Made by a program: the position numbers and the translations under genes
Part shown: piece after piece, positions 1 to 9,928 of the stretch
How the letters are laid out: each line of letters starts with the position of its first letter
Numbering within the stretch: the stretch's first letter is position 1
Notes under the pieces: generated by a model
Databases searched by the model: none
What the model saw: the letters and a program-made list of their open reading frames with translations, nothing else
What the model was told of the DNA's origin: nothing
DNA from: Opitutaceae bacterium
GTDB taxonomy: Bacteria > Verrucomicrobiota > Verrucomicrobiia > Opitutales > Opitutaceae
Direction of reading: 5' to 3'
Length of the DNA stretch: 64,000 bases
Assembly: GCA_028691845.1 (NCBI GenBank)
Contig: JAQUYL010000008.1
Coordinates: 62,001 to 126,000 of the forward strand

Positions 1-195
1 ACACCAAACTCCAGGACACCCGACAATCGGCTCCCTTCAAAGTCCACGAAGAAGAGAGGTGTGTCATTCCAGTGCATAGTCATTCAAAAGAAATACACGT
101 CCAGCGTGAACGCACGGAAATTCTTTCACCCGCCTCTTTCCGGGCCGTCTGCGCGCCCGGGCAAGGATCCCGCCGCGCGCCCTATGGCGTCCAGA

Positions 196-216
196 ACGTC
201 AACTAATAGTTGACGT
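196..216. repeat. Dispersed palindrome, copy 1
   Basis: The core GTCAACTAATAGTTGAC spans 198-214 and is extended to 10-base arms (ACGTCAACTA and its complement) around one central base. As a hairpin it would have an 8-bp stem and a TAATA loop. It abuts the 3' end of queF and overlaps the stop codon by one base. The same core recurs at 3239, 23126 and 39982, with relatives at 23056 and 40024. No T-tract follows, so a simple intrinsic terminator is unlikely. Confidence 0.85.
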
Positions 217-599
217 TATCCGGGCCGCCCCGGTCGGCGGCGCCGCCGCGTCTTCCCCTCGTAGTCCGCGGTGATGACAGAAGTGAACCCGCCGCGCGCC
301 TGCCATCGTGAGACGACCGTCAGGCGCCGCGGCTGCAGCACCGACACAAGATCCGTGAGAATCCGGTTGGTGACCGCCTCGAAGAAGATGCCTTCGTTGC
401 GATAGGCGTGAAAGTAGAGCTTGAGCGACTTCAGCTCGACACACTTCCTGTCCGCCACGTAGCGCACCAGAATCTCCGCGAAATCCGGATGCCCCGTAAT
501 CGGACACAACGAGGTGAACTCGTGGTGCGTGTGTTCGATGAGGTAATCGCGCTCCGGCGCAGGATTCGGAAAGATCGCGAGGATTTTTTTGTTGGCCAT
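216..599 (-). CDS. queF: NADPH-dependent 7-cyano-7-deazaguanine reductase (QueF)
   Basis: This 127-residue protein matches the short, single-domain QueF type, which reduces preQ0 to preQ1 in queuosine synthesis in the cytoplasm. The EFTSLCPITGHPDF block holds the nucleophilic Cys (about residue 32) and the proton-donor Asp (about 39); the substrate-binding KSLK segment follows, then RNEGIFFE. The ATG at 599 (MANKKILAIF) is preferred over an upstream alternative because the family starts just before the first strand. The Arg/Gly-rich tail ends at a TAA touching the palindrome at 196-216. No other queuosine gene is visible nearby. Confidence 0.9.
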   Translation of the reverse strand: MANKKILAIFPNPAPERDYLIEHTHHEFTSLCPITGHPDFAEILVRYVADRKCVELKSLKLYFHAYRNEGIFFEAVTNRILTDLVSVLQPRRLTVVSRWQARGGFTSVITADYEGKTRRRRRPGRPG

Positions 600-703
600 G
601 ACGGAAGAAAGTACTGAGCAGCGGGCGGCGGGTAGCGAGTAGAAATTCAACGTGGCGCAGCCAATGCCTACTGCTCGCTACACACTCCTCGCCACCTCCA
701 CCG

Positions 704-2248
704 TCATGTCGCAGTCTCGGTGAAGCGCTGCTCCCGAATGACGGTGACCTTGATCGTGCTTGGATATTGCAGCTCCTCCTCGATCCGGAGCCGCAACCGC
801 TTGGCCAGCTCCTTGGCCTGCTCGTCGGTGACGAGACTGGGCTGCACCACGACGCGCACCTCGCGGCCCGCCGAAATGGCGAAAGCCTGCTGCACCCCCT
901 CCATCGAAAGGGCCAGTTTCTCCAGCCGGCCCAGCCGCTCGATGTAGGACGTCATCGCCTCGGCGCGGGCACCGGGCCGCACTGACGAAACAGTGTCGGC
1001 CAGCATCACCAGACCGGCGTAGATCGTCTCCGGCTTGACCTCCTCGTGATGCGCGGCCACGGCGTTGACCACGATGGGGGTCTCGCCGTAGCGTTGGAGA
1101 AAATCGGCGCCAATGATCGCATGGCTACCCTCGAATTCGCCATCGATCGCCTTGCCGATATCGTGCAAGAGACCGGCGCGCTTCGCCACATTGGGGTCCA
1201 GTCCGACCTCCGAGGCGATCATCGAGCAGAGCTGCGCGACCTCGACGGAATGGTCGAGCACGTTCTGGGTGTAAGAGAAACGGAAGTGGAGTTTGCCGAG
1301 CAGCCGGATGAGTTCAGGATGCAGCCGGCTGATCTTGAGCTGCTGCACGGCGTCCTCGCCAAGCTGCGTGACATGGGAATCCACCTCCTGCCGGGCCCGG
1401 GTGACCGCCTCCTCGATGCTGGCCGGATGGATGCGCCCGTCCTTGATCAGACCCTCCAGGGCGAGCTTGGCGATCTCGCGCCGCACGGGATCGAATGACG
1501 AGATTAGGACCATCAGCGGGGACTCGTCGATCAGGAGCGTTGTCCCGGTGGACGCCTCGAAGGATTTGATGTTGCGGCCTTCGCGCCCGATGATTCGCCC
1601 CTTCATTTCCTCGCTAGGCAGCTGGACAATGGTGGACGAAATGTCGGCGTTGGGCTTGCTGGCCAGCCGCTGCATCGTCAGAAGAAGCACACGTTTGGCC
1701 TCGGCCTGCACTTCCTGTTCGGATTTTTCGAGCAGCCCGTGCCGGAGCGTCCGCAACTCCTCCTGGCACTCGAGCTGCACCTCCTCGCGCAGTTGTTTCT
1801 TGATGCCTTCCGCATCGGTCTGGGCCGCCCCTTCGAGCCGCTGGCGCAGGCTTTTGGACAGATCCCGCAGGGCATCACGCGCCTGCTTTATGGCGGTGGA
1901 TTCGCGCGCCAGCCGTTCGCCGCGCTGCTCCAGCTGGTTATCCAGCAGGGCCAGCGACTCCTCGTGGGCACGGATTTCGCGCAATTTAACCTCCATTTCG
2001 ATCTCCCGCCGGTCGTACTCGCGATTGACCTCCGCCTGGCGTACGCGGATTTCCTCCTCGGCCTTGGTTCTGACTTCCTGCGCCAGCAGCGCCGCCTCGC
2101 GCTGGGCCAGTTCATGGTGCGCCCGTGCCTGCTGTTCCGCCGCCCGGCGGCTCTGGCGCGTCAGGATTAGCGCGAGGAGCATGCCGAGGCTGGTACCCAC
2201 CAGCGCGGCTACGGAAAAAGTCCACCAGAGCGGTTCGCCGGTGGCCAT
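704..2248 (-). CDS. rny: Ribonuclease Y
   Basis: RNase Y is a membrane-anchored endoribonuclease that starts mRNA decay. The 514-residue product has the full architecture: an N-terminal transmembrane helix (about residues 8-30), a long charged coiled coil (35-200), a KH domain with GRIIGREGRN (about 218) and an HD domain with the metal-binding HDIGKAID (about 362). The ATG at 2248 places the membrane helix right at the N-terminus; a TTG at 2284 would add 12 residues. It lies 171 bp downstream of the exosortase gene on the same strand. The window also encodes an RNase E/G, so both decay endonuclease types coexist here. Confidence 0.95.
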   Translation of the reverse strand: MATGEPLWWTFSVAALVGTSLGMLLALILTRQSRRAAEQQARAHHELAQREAALLAQEVRTKAEEEIRVRQAEVNREYDRREIEMEVKLREIRAHEESLALLDNQLEQRGERLARESTAIKQARDALRDLSKSLRQRLEGAAQTDAEGIKKQLREEVQLECQEELRTLRHGLLEKSEQEVQAEAKRVLLLTMQRLASKPNADISSTIVQLPSEEMKGRIIGREGRNIKSFEASTGTTLLIDESPLMVLISSFDPVRREIAKLALEGLIKDGRIHPASIEEAVTRARQEVDSHVTQLGEDAVQQLKISRLHPELIRLLGKLHFRFSYTQNVLDHSVEVAQLCSMIASEVGLDPNVAKRAGLLHDIGKAIDGEFEGSHAIIGADFLQRYGETPIVVNAVAAHHEEVKPETIYAGLVMLADTVSSVRPGARAEAMTSYIERLGRLEKLALSMEGVQQAFAISAGREVRVVVQPSLVTDEQAKELAKRLRLRIEEELQYPSTIKVTVIREQRFTETAT

Positions 2249-2419
2249 CGCAAGTATCACTTCATGTGCCTGATATGTTAGCAAAGAGACTGCACCTTAC
2301 CCCTCTTTATGTCGTTGGCAACCTTTCTCCCGCAACGCCTCCCCCTTCATGTTTTGCCCTCTTCCGGTGGCGCGGAGAGGGAGCGAAGCCCCTTTGTACC
2401 GGCCGCCGCCGGCCACTGC

Positions 2420-4216
2420 TCAACGTGCCGGCAGCGGTTCTTGAAAAACGGGCAGGGTGCGGTTGAGCACGTACTGCATGCGATTGAACGCCGCCCCTTC
2501 ATCGTCCGGCACCATGGTGTGCACCACGACATAGGCCCACCGGTGGCTTTGCAAATGGCGCAGGCGGTCCAGCGATGCATAAAGGACCCGTGCCGTGTTT
2601 GAAGCCACCACTTTGTCGGCCCCGACAAACCAGTAGGCGAAAAGCGCGGTCGCCTTCGCCGTCCGGCCTCCGGGAGTGCGGACTTCACGCTCGAGGCGGA
2701 GCACGGTGGCGGGCACCGTGACATCGCGGCGCCCGGGCCAGGTAAAAGTGTGCGCCTGACGGCCCGCGATCGTCCATCCCTGGCCCACCAGACACAATTC
2801 CGGCCGGTGAATCGAAGTCCGATCACGCCCGCTCAGCACGATCGAGAGAAATACCCATTGATCCGGGTCCAGCCGCGAAAAATAATTTTTGCGCGAATAC
2901 CCCGTGTCAGGAGGCAGCACCTGCCGCTCAATATCCGTCACCTCGGCCTCGCGCCCGAACCAGTCGGAACCAATCACGCCGGGCAGCGCGACCGGATTCA
3001 CCCCGTCCGCCGCCAGCTTGACGCCGACTCGCGGGTTCACCTGCGCAAGGTCGAGCCGGTGCGCCGCAAGGATGACCAGCGCGCATCCCGCTGCGACGAT
3101 CACCGCCGGGACCGCCACCGTCCGCCCGGACAAAGTACCACTGAATCCGTTACCCTCCGCCTTGGCGTCAGCCGGCGCAGCGTCCCGCGGAATGTCCCCG
3201 GTAGAGTGGCCTTGCGGCGGACCCAGCCAAGACGGTTTGTCAACTAATAGTTGACGTGTTTCCGGGGTTGATCCGGAGGAATTCGTCCCCGTGGGCTGGC
3301 CCGGCCCGGGTTCCGGCCACCGACGCTGCCAGAGGCTGGTGGCCGCGAGAACACCACCGAGCACGATCACAAACACGATGAAACCGGCCCACTCGTGCAC
3401 CCACACGCCGGCCTCCTGCCCGAACCACTGGCCCGCAAAAATGATGGCGGAAATGCGCACCACGTTGCCCAAAAAGGCCAGCGGCAGGCTCAGCAGGAGA
3501 ATGACGCACCGCCGCCACCAAGCGCGGAAGTTGAGATACCCGACGAGCAGCGACAGTGCGATCAGCGCCATCAGCGAGCGCATGCCCGAGCACGCCGCCG
3601 CCACGTCGTACTGGTAGGAACCATCGGGAGAAAGGAGCTGGGTGCCGTTGCGAATGACCTCCACGCCGCAGGCCCGGGCCAGGTGGTAGCTCGTTTCGAT
3701 GACCCCGAGGCGCAGGTGGAACCCGAGCGTGTCGAAGACATCGACCGGCACCGCCAGTAGCATGAATCCCAAGGGAAACGCCGCCGCCCGCCCCCACCGT
3801 CGCCCGCCCCCGTGCGCCAGCACCCCCCAGGCCACCAGCAGGAAGCCCACGATGGAGATGCGCGTCTGCTGCATCGCGTATCCGAGCAGATGCACCACCA
3901 GGCCTCCGAGCATGGCGGCAAGCGCGGCCCCTCCCACCTCCCGCCTCCCGCCTTCCGTCTCCCGCCTCTCGTTTTGGAGGTTCCGCCAAAACAGCCATCC
4001 CGCCAGGGCCAGGATCAACCACCCATGCTCGCACTCCGACGGTGGATTCCACCATTGGAAGCCCCACCAATAGAACAACGACCGGGTGGGAATATAGCCC
4101 CGTGCTGCATTGCCGAAAAACTGGAACACGGGGAAGGCGACCAGCGCGCACACCGCCGCCGCGATCCATGCGGAGGGCGGTGCGATTCCTGACTTGGCCA
4201 CGGGGGGGCTTGCCAT
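2420..4216 (-). CDS. Exosortase fused to a C-terminal EpsI domain
   Basis: Residues 1-300 (of 598) form a multi-helix exosortase with the catalytic triad visible: Cys in AACSGMRS (about 209), Arg in GNVVRI (about 254) and His in VHEWAGF (about 274). Exosortases cleave and sort PEP-CTERM proteins during transfer to the envelope or exopolysaccharide. After a low-complexity linker (310-355) and one more helix comes an EpsI-type domain ([21 protein letters not shown]), so the two usually adjacent genes are fused. ATG 4216 is chosen over TTG 4252, which would overlap the divergent GT9 gene. The linker contains a dispersed palindrome translated as RQLLVDK. The exact exosortase class is not certain. 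Confidence 0.9.
   Translation of the reverse strand: MASPPVAKSGIAPPSAWIAAAVCALVAFPVFQFFGNAARGYIPTRSLFYWWGFQWWNPPSECEHGWLILALAGWLFWRNLQNERRETEGGRREVGGAALAAMLGGLVVHLLGYAMQQTRISIVGFLLVAWGVLAHGGGRRWGRAAAFPLGFMLLAVPVDVFDTLGFHLRLGVIETSYHLARACGVEVIRNGTQLLSPDGSYQYDVAAACSGMRSLMALIALSLLVGYLNFRAWWRRCVILLLSLPLAFLGNVVRISAIIFAGQWFGQEAGVWVHEWAGFIVFVIVLGGVLAATSLWQRRWPEPGPGQPTGTNSSGSTPETRQLLVDKPSWLGPPQGHSTGDIPRDAAPADAKAEGNGFSGTLSGRTVAVPAVIVAAGCALVILAAHRLDLAQVNPRVGVKLAADGVNPVALPGVIGSDWFGREAEVTDIERQVLPPDTGYSRKNYFSRLDPDQWVFLSIVLSGRDRTSIHRPELCLVGQGWTIAGRQAHTFTWPGRRDVTVPATVLRLEREVRTPGGRTAKATALFAYWFVGADKVVASNTARVLYASLDRLRHLQSHRWAYVVVHTMVPDDEGAAFNRMQYVLNRTLPVFQEPLPAR
3239..3255. repeat. Dispersed palindrome, copy 2, inside the exosortase gene
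   Basis: An exact GTCAACTAATAGTTGAC lies within the exosortase reading frame, in the linker between the sortase and EpsI domains. Read on the coding strand, two of the three frames through the repeat hit a stop (TAG or TGA). The gene uses the only open one, giving QLLVD. Confidence 0.9.
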
Positions 4217-4245
4217 GCCCACCACAAAAGCAAGATAACGCCTGA

Positions 4246-5181
4246 ATGCCAAGTCCCTCCACGCCTGCGCCCGACCGCCGCCCGCGGCTGCTGGTGGTGG
4301 AGCTTTGGGGCCTCGGTGATCTCGCGCTGGCCGTGCCGTTCCTGCGTGAGGCAGGGCGCCACGCGGAGGTGACGCTGCTGGCCAAATCCCACGCCGCTCC
4401 CCTGCTGCGCCGCTTCTGTGCGGAGATCGAGCACATTTCCTTCACGGCGCCATGGACGGTTTTTCGCGGCAAATACCGACTGCACCGCTGGCCGTGGAGG
4501 GAGATGTGGCGGATCACCCGCGAACTGCGTTCCCGACGCTTCGATGTTGCCGTGTCGGCGCGGCGCGATCCGCGCGATCATGTGCTGATGCGTCTCGCCG
4601 GCGCCCGGCGGCGCCTCGGTTTCCCCCGTTTCGGCTCATCCCTTCTGCTCACGGAGCCCCTCAGCCCACCGGCGCACCCGCACCGCGCCGAACACTGGCG
4701 TTCGTTGGCCGAGACGCTCGGCTGGGAGCTGGCCCCGGTAGCGCCGGCACCGCGCCGCGGCCGCCGCGCCGTCATTCACACGGGCGCGGGCCAGTCCACG
4801 CGCCTCTGGCCGCTGGAACGCTTCGACGAAATCGCGGCCCGGATGCGCGCCGCCGGGTGGGAGGTGACCCTGCTGGACGATTCGCTGCGCGATCTCGATC
4901 AGTTGCTCGCTCGTCTGTCTGCTGCCGATCGTTTCATTGGCAACGATTCCGGCCCGGGACATCTCGCCGCCCTTCTCGGCGTGCCGACATTCACAATCTT
5001 CGGCCCGCAGTTGCCGGAGCTGTTTGCCCCGCAGCATCCGCAGGCAGCGTGGATTGAAGGCGCCCCCTGTCCGTACAAGCCGTGCTTTGATTTCTGCCGT
5101 TATGCCGAACTGCACTGCATCCGCAACCTGACCACTGACGCCGTCTGGCCGCGCCTGGCCGATTGGCTGGCGCGCGGCTAA
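4246..5181 (+). CDS. Glycosyltransferase family 9 (heptosyltransferase-like)
   Basis: The 311-residue protein has the GT9 fold: an N-terminal Rossmann start ([19 protein letters not shown]), a middle linker, and the C-terminal signature [23 protein letters not shown] that binds the ADP-sugar donor. GT9 enzymes add heptose or related sugars to LPS core or surface glycans at the inner membrane face. It diverges from the exosortase gene with about 30 bp between starts and converges on a GT2 gene, where the two stop codons overlap. This supports a surface-glycan role. Donor and acceptor cannot be predicted. Confidence 0.88.
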   Translation: MPSPSTPAPDRRPRLLVVELWGLGDLALAVPFLREAGRHAEVTLLAKSHAAPLLRRFCAEIEHISFTAPWTVFRGKYRLHRWPWREMWRITRELRSRRFDVAVSARRDPRDHVLMRLAGARRRLGFPRFGSSLLLTEPLSPPAHPHRAEHWRSLAETLGWELAPVAPAPRRGRRAVIHTGAGQSTRLWPLERFDEIAARMRAAGWEVTLLDDSLRDLDQLLARLSAADRFIGNDSGPGHLAALLGVPTFTIFGPQLPELFAPQHPQAAWIEGAPCPYKPCFDFCRYAELHCIRNLTTDAVWPRLADWLARG

Positions 5182-6068
5182 ACAGACATCCAACGCCCAA
5201 GCACTGGCAGGCGGCGAAGAAAGAGATTGGCTAACAATCGCCATTCGCCCGGGCCGCCAGTTCGCCAAACCCAGGACGCCGCCTTGCCGAGCGAGCCAAA
5301 GCCCCGGCCCTCAATCTCGCGCGCATACCAAATCCGGGCAGCAAGCTGCCGGCGCACGGACCGGCTGAATCGAACCGAATGCCTGTGCCAGATTCTCCGC
5401 TGGCCTCTGAGCACGGCTTCCGCACGGGTGTTTTGGCGCAATGCAGGATCCTGTTGAAAGACGTGCACAAGCGGCGCCGGCACGTTGGGCACGGAGGCCA
5501 AGCTCCAGTGCTCGACCAAACGGAGAAAATAATCGGCATCCTCCCCGGCGAAGAACTCGGCATCAAACCGGAAGGAATCCACCCGTTGATGAAAAATGGC
5601 CGGAGCGGCGGCCTGCGCGCGCACCAAGAGGTCCCCGCCGGCAAACCGTTCCTCCCGGCACTGGCGCCGGCGGACCCGCATGCCGGCGTGGTAAGCCAAG
5701 CCACATAACACCAGGGGCGCGCCGGTCGCACGCGCCAGAGCGAGCTGCCGGGCCAGTTTCATCGGTTCATAGGTATCGTCGTCATCGAGGAAAGTCACCC
5801 ACTCGCCAAGCGCAAACCCAAGTCCCGTGTTGCGAGCCGAGGCCCCATTGCACGGGTCGGCATTGACAAGGTAGCGCAGGTGGGGGTCGTCCCGCCAGGG
5901 AGCCAGCGCGACGGTCGTGGCGGCGCGGTCTGCGGGAGGATTGTCGTCCACCACTAGCAGCTCGAAATCCGGATGAGTCTGTGCAAACACGCTCGCCACT
6001 GCCCGTGGCAGCAGATGCGGCCGGGCCCGCGTCGCCATGATCACGGTGATTTTTTCACCAGCGCTCAC
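5178..6068 (-). CDS. Glycosyltransferase family 2
   Basis: A GT-A enzyme of about 296 residues: ITVIMATRARPHLLPRAV opens the nucleotide-sugar fold, VVDDNP follows, and WVTFLDDDD gives the DxD metal site. The C-terminal part (EDADYFLRLVEHW) is also family-typical. The start is ambiguous: GTG 6068 forms a GTGA overlap with the upstream GT2 stop and suits translational coupling; ATG 6095 would add nine residues. It probably adds a sugar during exopolysaccharide or O-antigen-like glycan assembly at the cytoplasmic membrane face. Confidence 0.85.
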   Translation of the reverse strand: MSAGEKITVIMATRARPHLLPRAVASVFAQTHPDFELLVVDDNPPADRAATTVALAPWRDDPHLRYLVNADPCNGASARNTGLGFALGEWVTFLDDDDTYEPMKLARQLALARATGAPLVLCGLAYHAGMRVRRRQCREERFAGGDLLVRAQAAAPAIFHQRVDSFRFDAEFFAGEDADYFLRLVEHWSLASVPNVPAPLVHVFQQDPALRQNTRAEAVLRGQRRIWHRHSVRFSRSVRRQLAARIWYAREIEGRGFGSLGKAASWVWRTGGPGEWRLLANLFLRRLPVLGRWMSV

Positions 6069-6994
6069 GGTCCGTTCTTTAGTCTCAGATAACATTGCTG
6101 GAATTGCGTGAAGCCAGGCGCGCCCCCCGGCGCCCGGCGCACGGCGCCACGCCAAGCGGCAAGCACCAGATCTTTCACTGCGCAAGGCGACCAGTGCCAG
6201 TTGCGCAAGAACCGCCAGCAGTTGCCCGGCAGATGCCGCAACGCTCGCCGGCAGTGCGGCAGGTGAAACACCATGTAAAACACGTTTTGCATGCCAACGC
6301 ATTCCCGGTAATAGAAACTGCGGTGATCCGCCTGCCCGGGCGGAGGATAATGCATCGCCTGCGCCGCCGGGACAAAAAAACACGGGAAACGTGCCGATAA
6401 CCGCATGGCGTATTCAAGGTCGTCGCCCTGATACCACATGTCCTCCCGCGGCAGGCCGACGGTCTCGATGGCGGCACGGGATACCAGCATCACGGGCCAC
6501 GGGGCCCAGCTAAAGCGCACCGGATCGGTGCCGCATTTGCGCAGGTATTCCTCGGGCCGCAGCGGTTGGCGTTTGATGACCCGCCACTTGGCCGGCTCGA
6601 GCAGCCCCGGGAACCAGCCGATGTTGCCATTCTCGCGCAGGAGCATCGGCACCGCCGCCCCACCGTGCTCGCGGGCCAGCACCGCCCGGAGCAGCGCCGG
6701 CGCTCCAGGCGCAACCAGGGCGTCATCGTCGCACACGAGCACGTAGTTTACCGCCGGGTTGCACAAGGTCGCCAGCATGCCATGCGCGACGCCACCTCCC
6801 ACCCCCAGATTTCTCCCGGGCTCGAGCAAGGTCACGTCCGGCCAGCCAAGCCGCTCGATCTCCTCCTGGATCGAGCGGGGGGAGTTGTTGACCACAGTGA
6901 TTCCGCCCTCGATGCCGCCGCATTCCCGCAGGCTGGCCAGCAGGCGCCGTAGCAGCGGAAGACGGTCGAGGCTGGGAACGATAGCGGCAATCAT
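6065..6994 (-). CDS. Glycosyltransferase family 2
   Basis: A 309-residue GT2 enzyme: MIAAIVPSLDRLPLLRRLLASL at the N-terminus, GRNLGVGGGVAHG, then VLVCDDDA as the DxD site. The segment DMWYQGDDLEYAMRLS, followed by an aromatic C-terminal half (FYYRECVGMQN), resembles galactofuranosyl- and rhamnosyltransferase-like GT2 members, although the specificity is not proven. The ATG at 6994 has an AGAGGA ribosome site about 8 bp upstream, which decides against longer reading frames. It overlaps the next GT2 by four bases and probably forms a two-gene transcript with it. Confidence 0.88.
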   Translation of the reverse strand: MIAAIVPSLDRLPLLRRLLASLRECGGIEGGITVVNNSPRSIQEEIERLGWPDVTLLEPGRNLGVGGGVAHGMLATLCNPAVNYVLVCDDDALVAPGAPALLRAVLAREHGGAAVPMLLRENGNIGWFPGLLEPAKWRVIKRQPLRPEEYLRKCGTDPVRFSWAPWPVMLVSRAAIETVGLPREDMWYQGDDLEYAMRLSARFPCFFVPAAQAMHYPPPGQADHRSFYYRECVGMQNVFYMVFHLPHCRRALRHLPGNCWRFLRNWHWSPCAVKDLVLAAWRGAVRRAPGGAPGFTQFQQCYLRLKNGP

Positions 6995-7086
6995 GCGGAA
7001 GTCCTCTTTGGTTAGGCCTGCCGTGCCGGCACGGCAACCAAGTAGTTGGATTGCACCGGAAGGACGGCTTGTGCCATGCTCAACCA

Positions 7087-8346
7087 ATGGACGAACCGGC
7101 ACTGCAGCAGCATCTCTCTCCTGACTGGCTGCCCATCCTGCTTGCTCAAGCAACGGGGATTGCCTGCGGACTGGTGGGCGTGTGGGTAAGTTCGACGCTC
7201 GTGTCGCCCGAGATCTATGGTGCGTATGGCTTGTTTCTCACGTTTACGCCGCTGGCGAGTTTGCTCACCCATGCCGGCATGATCAAGCACGCAAGCCGCA
7301 ACTGGCCGGACACGCTTGATCAGCAGGCCTATCTCGCCTGGTGGCTGCGCGCGACGCTTCGGTCCGCGGCATGGCTGGCGGTCGTTGTGCTGCTGCTGGC
7401 GCTGGCCGCAGGATTGGCCGGTAATTTCGGTCTGGCCATGATCGTCCTGACCGTCTTTCCGGCGAGCCTGGCCGGGGCCTACGCGCTGGCGTTCCAATCA
7501 TGCCTGCAAAGCATACGGCGCTATTGGGCCGACTTTGGGCTGACGGCGTTCTACGCGCTGACTCGCACCTTTCTCCCGCTCCTGGCGGTGGTGCTTCTGA
7601 GTGCGAGTTTCCCGTCGCTGGCCAGCGGCTATCTGCTGCACGCCTGCGCCACCGCCGCCGCTGGATTCATCGTCCTGCGCGCCTACGCCCGACCGGCTGC
7701 AGGCACATTCTCCGTGCCCGGGGATCTGGGCGCTTATCATTGGGGATTCGGCATCAATGGCATGCTGATATTCATCAACGCCGGGCTCGTGCGCTGGACC
7801 GCCAGCCTGTTTTTCGATCAGGCCACAGTGGGACACATCACGCTGGCTGGAAACATTGCCATGGTTCTGCCCAACGTTTTGGGCGGAGCATGCAACCAAT
7901 ATTATTATCCACGGCTGCTCGCCCTGCATCAACAATCCCGCTCCGCCGCCCTGACCAAGCTGGCCGATCGCGCCCTGTTGATGCTCCTGGTGATCTGCGC
8001 TGTGGCCTTCGCCGCCCTTGGCTGGGTGCTGCCGTGGCTGCCGGGCCGGCTCATCGATCTGCAATACGCCTCCTGCATTCAGTACGTGCTGCCGCTTTTC
8101 TCCCTCGGCACACTGCTGGGCGGGTTGAGCCTCCTGCAAACGGAGCTGCTGGTGGCCGAGGCGCCGCAGTCTGCCTGGAAGATCGCGGCGTGGACCAGCG
8201 GCGCGTTGGCGGCGGGACTGCTTCTGTCCGCCGCTCGGCACTCGACCGAGGGCCTCCGGCTTTGGTTGCTGGCTTCACCACTCGTGGTGCTGCCATTGGG
8301 CCGTTGGTTCACACGAAACGCGCTCAAACATAGAGCGGCCGGCTGA
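7087..8346 (+). CDS. Wzx-like polysaccharide flippase
   Basis: The 419-residue product is almost entirely hydrophobic, with about 12 predicted membrane helices. It starts with the amphipathic WLPILLAQATGIACGLVGVWV typical of PST/Wzx flippases, which move lipid-linked oligosaccharides across the inner membrane. NPNVL-like and YYYPRL segments in the middle also fit the family. ATG 7087 fits the family start, and an upstream alternative would extend into the region between divergent genes. It is followed 19 bp later by a ligase-like gene, which supports a role in glycan export. Confidence 0.8.
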   Translation: MDEPALQQHLSPDWLPILLAQATGIACGLVGVWVSSTLVSPEIYGAYGLFLTFTPLASLLTHAGMIKHASRNWPDTLDQQAYLAWWLRATLRSAAWLAVVVLLLALAAGLAGNFGLAMIVLTVFPASLAGAYALAFQSCLQSIRRYWADFGLTAFYALTRTFLPLLAVVLLSASFPSLASGYLLHACATAAAGFIVLRAYARPAAGTFSVPGDLGAYHWGFGINGMLIFINAGLVRWTASLFFDQATVGHITLAGNIAMVLPNVLGGACNQYYYPRLLALHQQSRSAALTKLADRALLMLLVICAVAFAALGWVLPWLPGRLIDLQYASCIQYVLPLFSLGTLLGGLSLLQTELLVAEAPQSAWKIAAWTSGALAAGLLLSAARHSTEGLRLWLLASPLVVLPLGRWFTRNALKHRAAG

Positions 8347-8365
8347 ACCCCGCAGCGAGGGATGC

Positions 8366-9916
8366 TTGTCACCAAACCGGAAAAGAGATTCATACGCGAT
8401 TCCCGTGAATCCCATTTGGAAGAAACGCCTGATCGCCAGTTTTTGCTCCATTTTCGCAATATATGCTGGATTTCAGATCGCAGATGGCAGCATAGGATTG
8501 CTGGCATTGCTGGGGGCCTTCCTTGTCCTCGCCTCGCTGCAACGATGGACAGGCATTCGTGCTGAGACCTGGATACTATGCAGTGTGTTAATCGGTTATA
8601 TCGTGGGAAACCGCGGTTTCGCGCAGCAATTGCTGCCAGGCACCCTGCCTTTGCTTCCCGCCGAGGCGGCTCTGATGAGCTGTGGAGTGATAGTTCTGGT
8701 GCGGGGAGCGATGGCGCGGCGCTTCCCGATCGACAAGGACTCGTTGAGTCTGGCAATTCTGGCCTGGATGGTGATCAGCTTGGCTCGCCTGCCCTGGGAT
8801 ATGCGCACCCATGGTTTTATCGCCCTGCGTGACGCGGCTACGGTTTACTACGCAGCTTTCTTCTTCATCACCGTTTATGCCGCCCGGCAAGTGACCGACC
8901 AGAAGGCCCTCGCGGCCGCCTTGACGATCGCACTGGGACTGCTGCCGCCGCTGTTCTTTCTAAGCAACGCCCTGCCCTACTTCTTCACGCATCAACTGGC
9001 CTTGAACGGCGTGCCGCTAATTGTCATCAAGCCCGATTTGGCTTCGACTTATTCCGGGGCCGCCTTGCTCTGGTTTTATTTCCGGCAGCGGGCAAAACAG
9101 GGCGCGGCTTGGCTGAACCTTGTGTTCTTCCTGGGGAATTTCGCTCTTTTCGCCTACGCTATCGGCCGTTCCACCATTGTGGCGATGATGGGGGTGTGCT
9201 TGTTGCTGTTCTATGCCCGGGAAGGCCGCTTTGTGCTTAGATTCGCCGCGGTGGCCGTGTTGGCGATGACGATATCCGTGGCTGTCGCCATCTTCCAAGA
9301 CAGGGATTTGAGCCAAACCCATGCTTATGGCTTCCTTGAAAAAGCCCGCTCGATCCTCGATGTAAGCGGCAGCGGAGCCTATCAGAGCAGCGCGGCCCTG
9401 TCTTCCCCGGACAACAACCGCTTCCGCCTGGTCTGGTGGCGCCAAGTGTTGCAGGAGACCTTCGCAGGCGGACCCATATTCGGACTGGGTTGGGGTTACG
9501 ATCTGGCCGCTGGTTTTTCGCGGGAATATTTCGGCCTCGAAGACGAGTCCTTTACGGTCCGCAGTCCGCACAATATTCTCATCACGTTGTTTGGCCGTTC
9601 AGGGTTCCTGGGTTTGGCCTCGTTCCTCGCCGTTGTCGCTGCCGGCGCGGCGCAAGGATTTGGCGCGATCCGCCGACATCGTGACTCCCCTGCCTATGGA
9701 ACCGTAGCGCTTTGGACGGGGGGCGGACTTTACTTTGTTTGCGCGTGTTTCGGCGTCGTGCTGGAGGGACCGATGGGGGCGATCCCGTTCTGGATCATCC
9801 TGGGACTGGCCCAGCAGGAGGCGGAGACGGCCGGCCGCCATGCTACGGCGGCCGGCGCCGCTTCGCTCGGAAACGACACTGCACCGTTGCCAGCGCCGGC
9901 CGGACGGGTATACTGA
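8366..9916 (+). CDS. O-antigen ligase / Wzy-family membrane protein
   Basis: The 516-residue protein has about 11 membrane helices and a large loop (residues 310-400) ending in SPHNILITLFGRSGFLGL, the motif shared by O-antigen ligases (WaaL) and Wzy-type polymerases. The loop His may take part in glycan transfer. The start is unclear: TTG 8366 has GAGG at a suitable distance, and GTG 8405 is an alternative. With the flippase and three glycosyltransferases it completes a small surface-polysaccharide set. Ligase and polymerase roles cannot be separated from sequence alone. Confidence 0.8.
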   Translation: MSPNRKRDSYAIPVNPIWKKRLIASFCSIFAIYAGFQIADGSIGLLALLGAFLVLASLQRWTGIRAETWILCSVLIGYIVGNRGFAQQLLPGTLPLLPAEAALMSCGVIVLVRGAMARRFPIDKDSLSLAILAWMVISLARLPWDMRTHGFIALRDAATVYYAAFFFITVYAARQVTDQKALAAALTIALGLLPPLFFLSNALPYFFTHQLALNGVPLIVIKPDLASTYSGAALLWFYFRQRAKQGAAWLNLVFFLGNFALFAYAIGRSTIVAMMGVCLLLFYAREGRFVLRFAAVAVLAMTISVAVAIFQDRDLSQTHAYGFLEKARSILDVSGSGAYQSSAALSSPDNNRFRLVWWRQVLQETFAGGPIFGLGWGYDLAAGFSREYFGLEDESFTVRSPHNILITLFGRSGFLGLASFLAVVAAGAAQGFGAIRRHRDSPAYGTVALWTGGGLYFVCACFGVVLEGPMGAIPFWIILGLAQQEAETAGRHATAAGAASLGNDTAPLPAPAGRVY

Positions 9917-9928
9917 CACTTAAATTTC

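Noticed and set aside
3240-4517. An alternative long frame antisense to the GT9 gene and overlapping the exosortase.
   Set aside because: It is out of frame with the exosortase catalytic motifs and reads through the GT9 gene.
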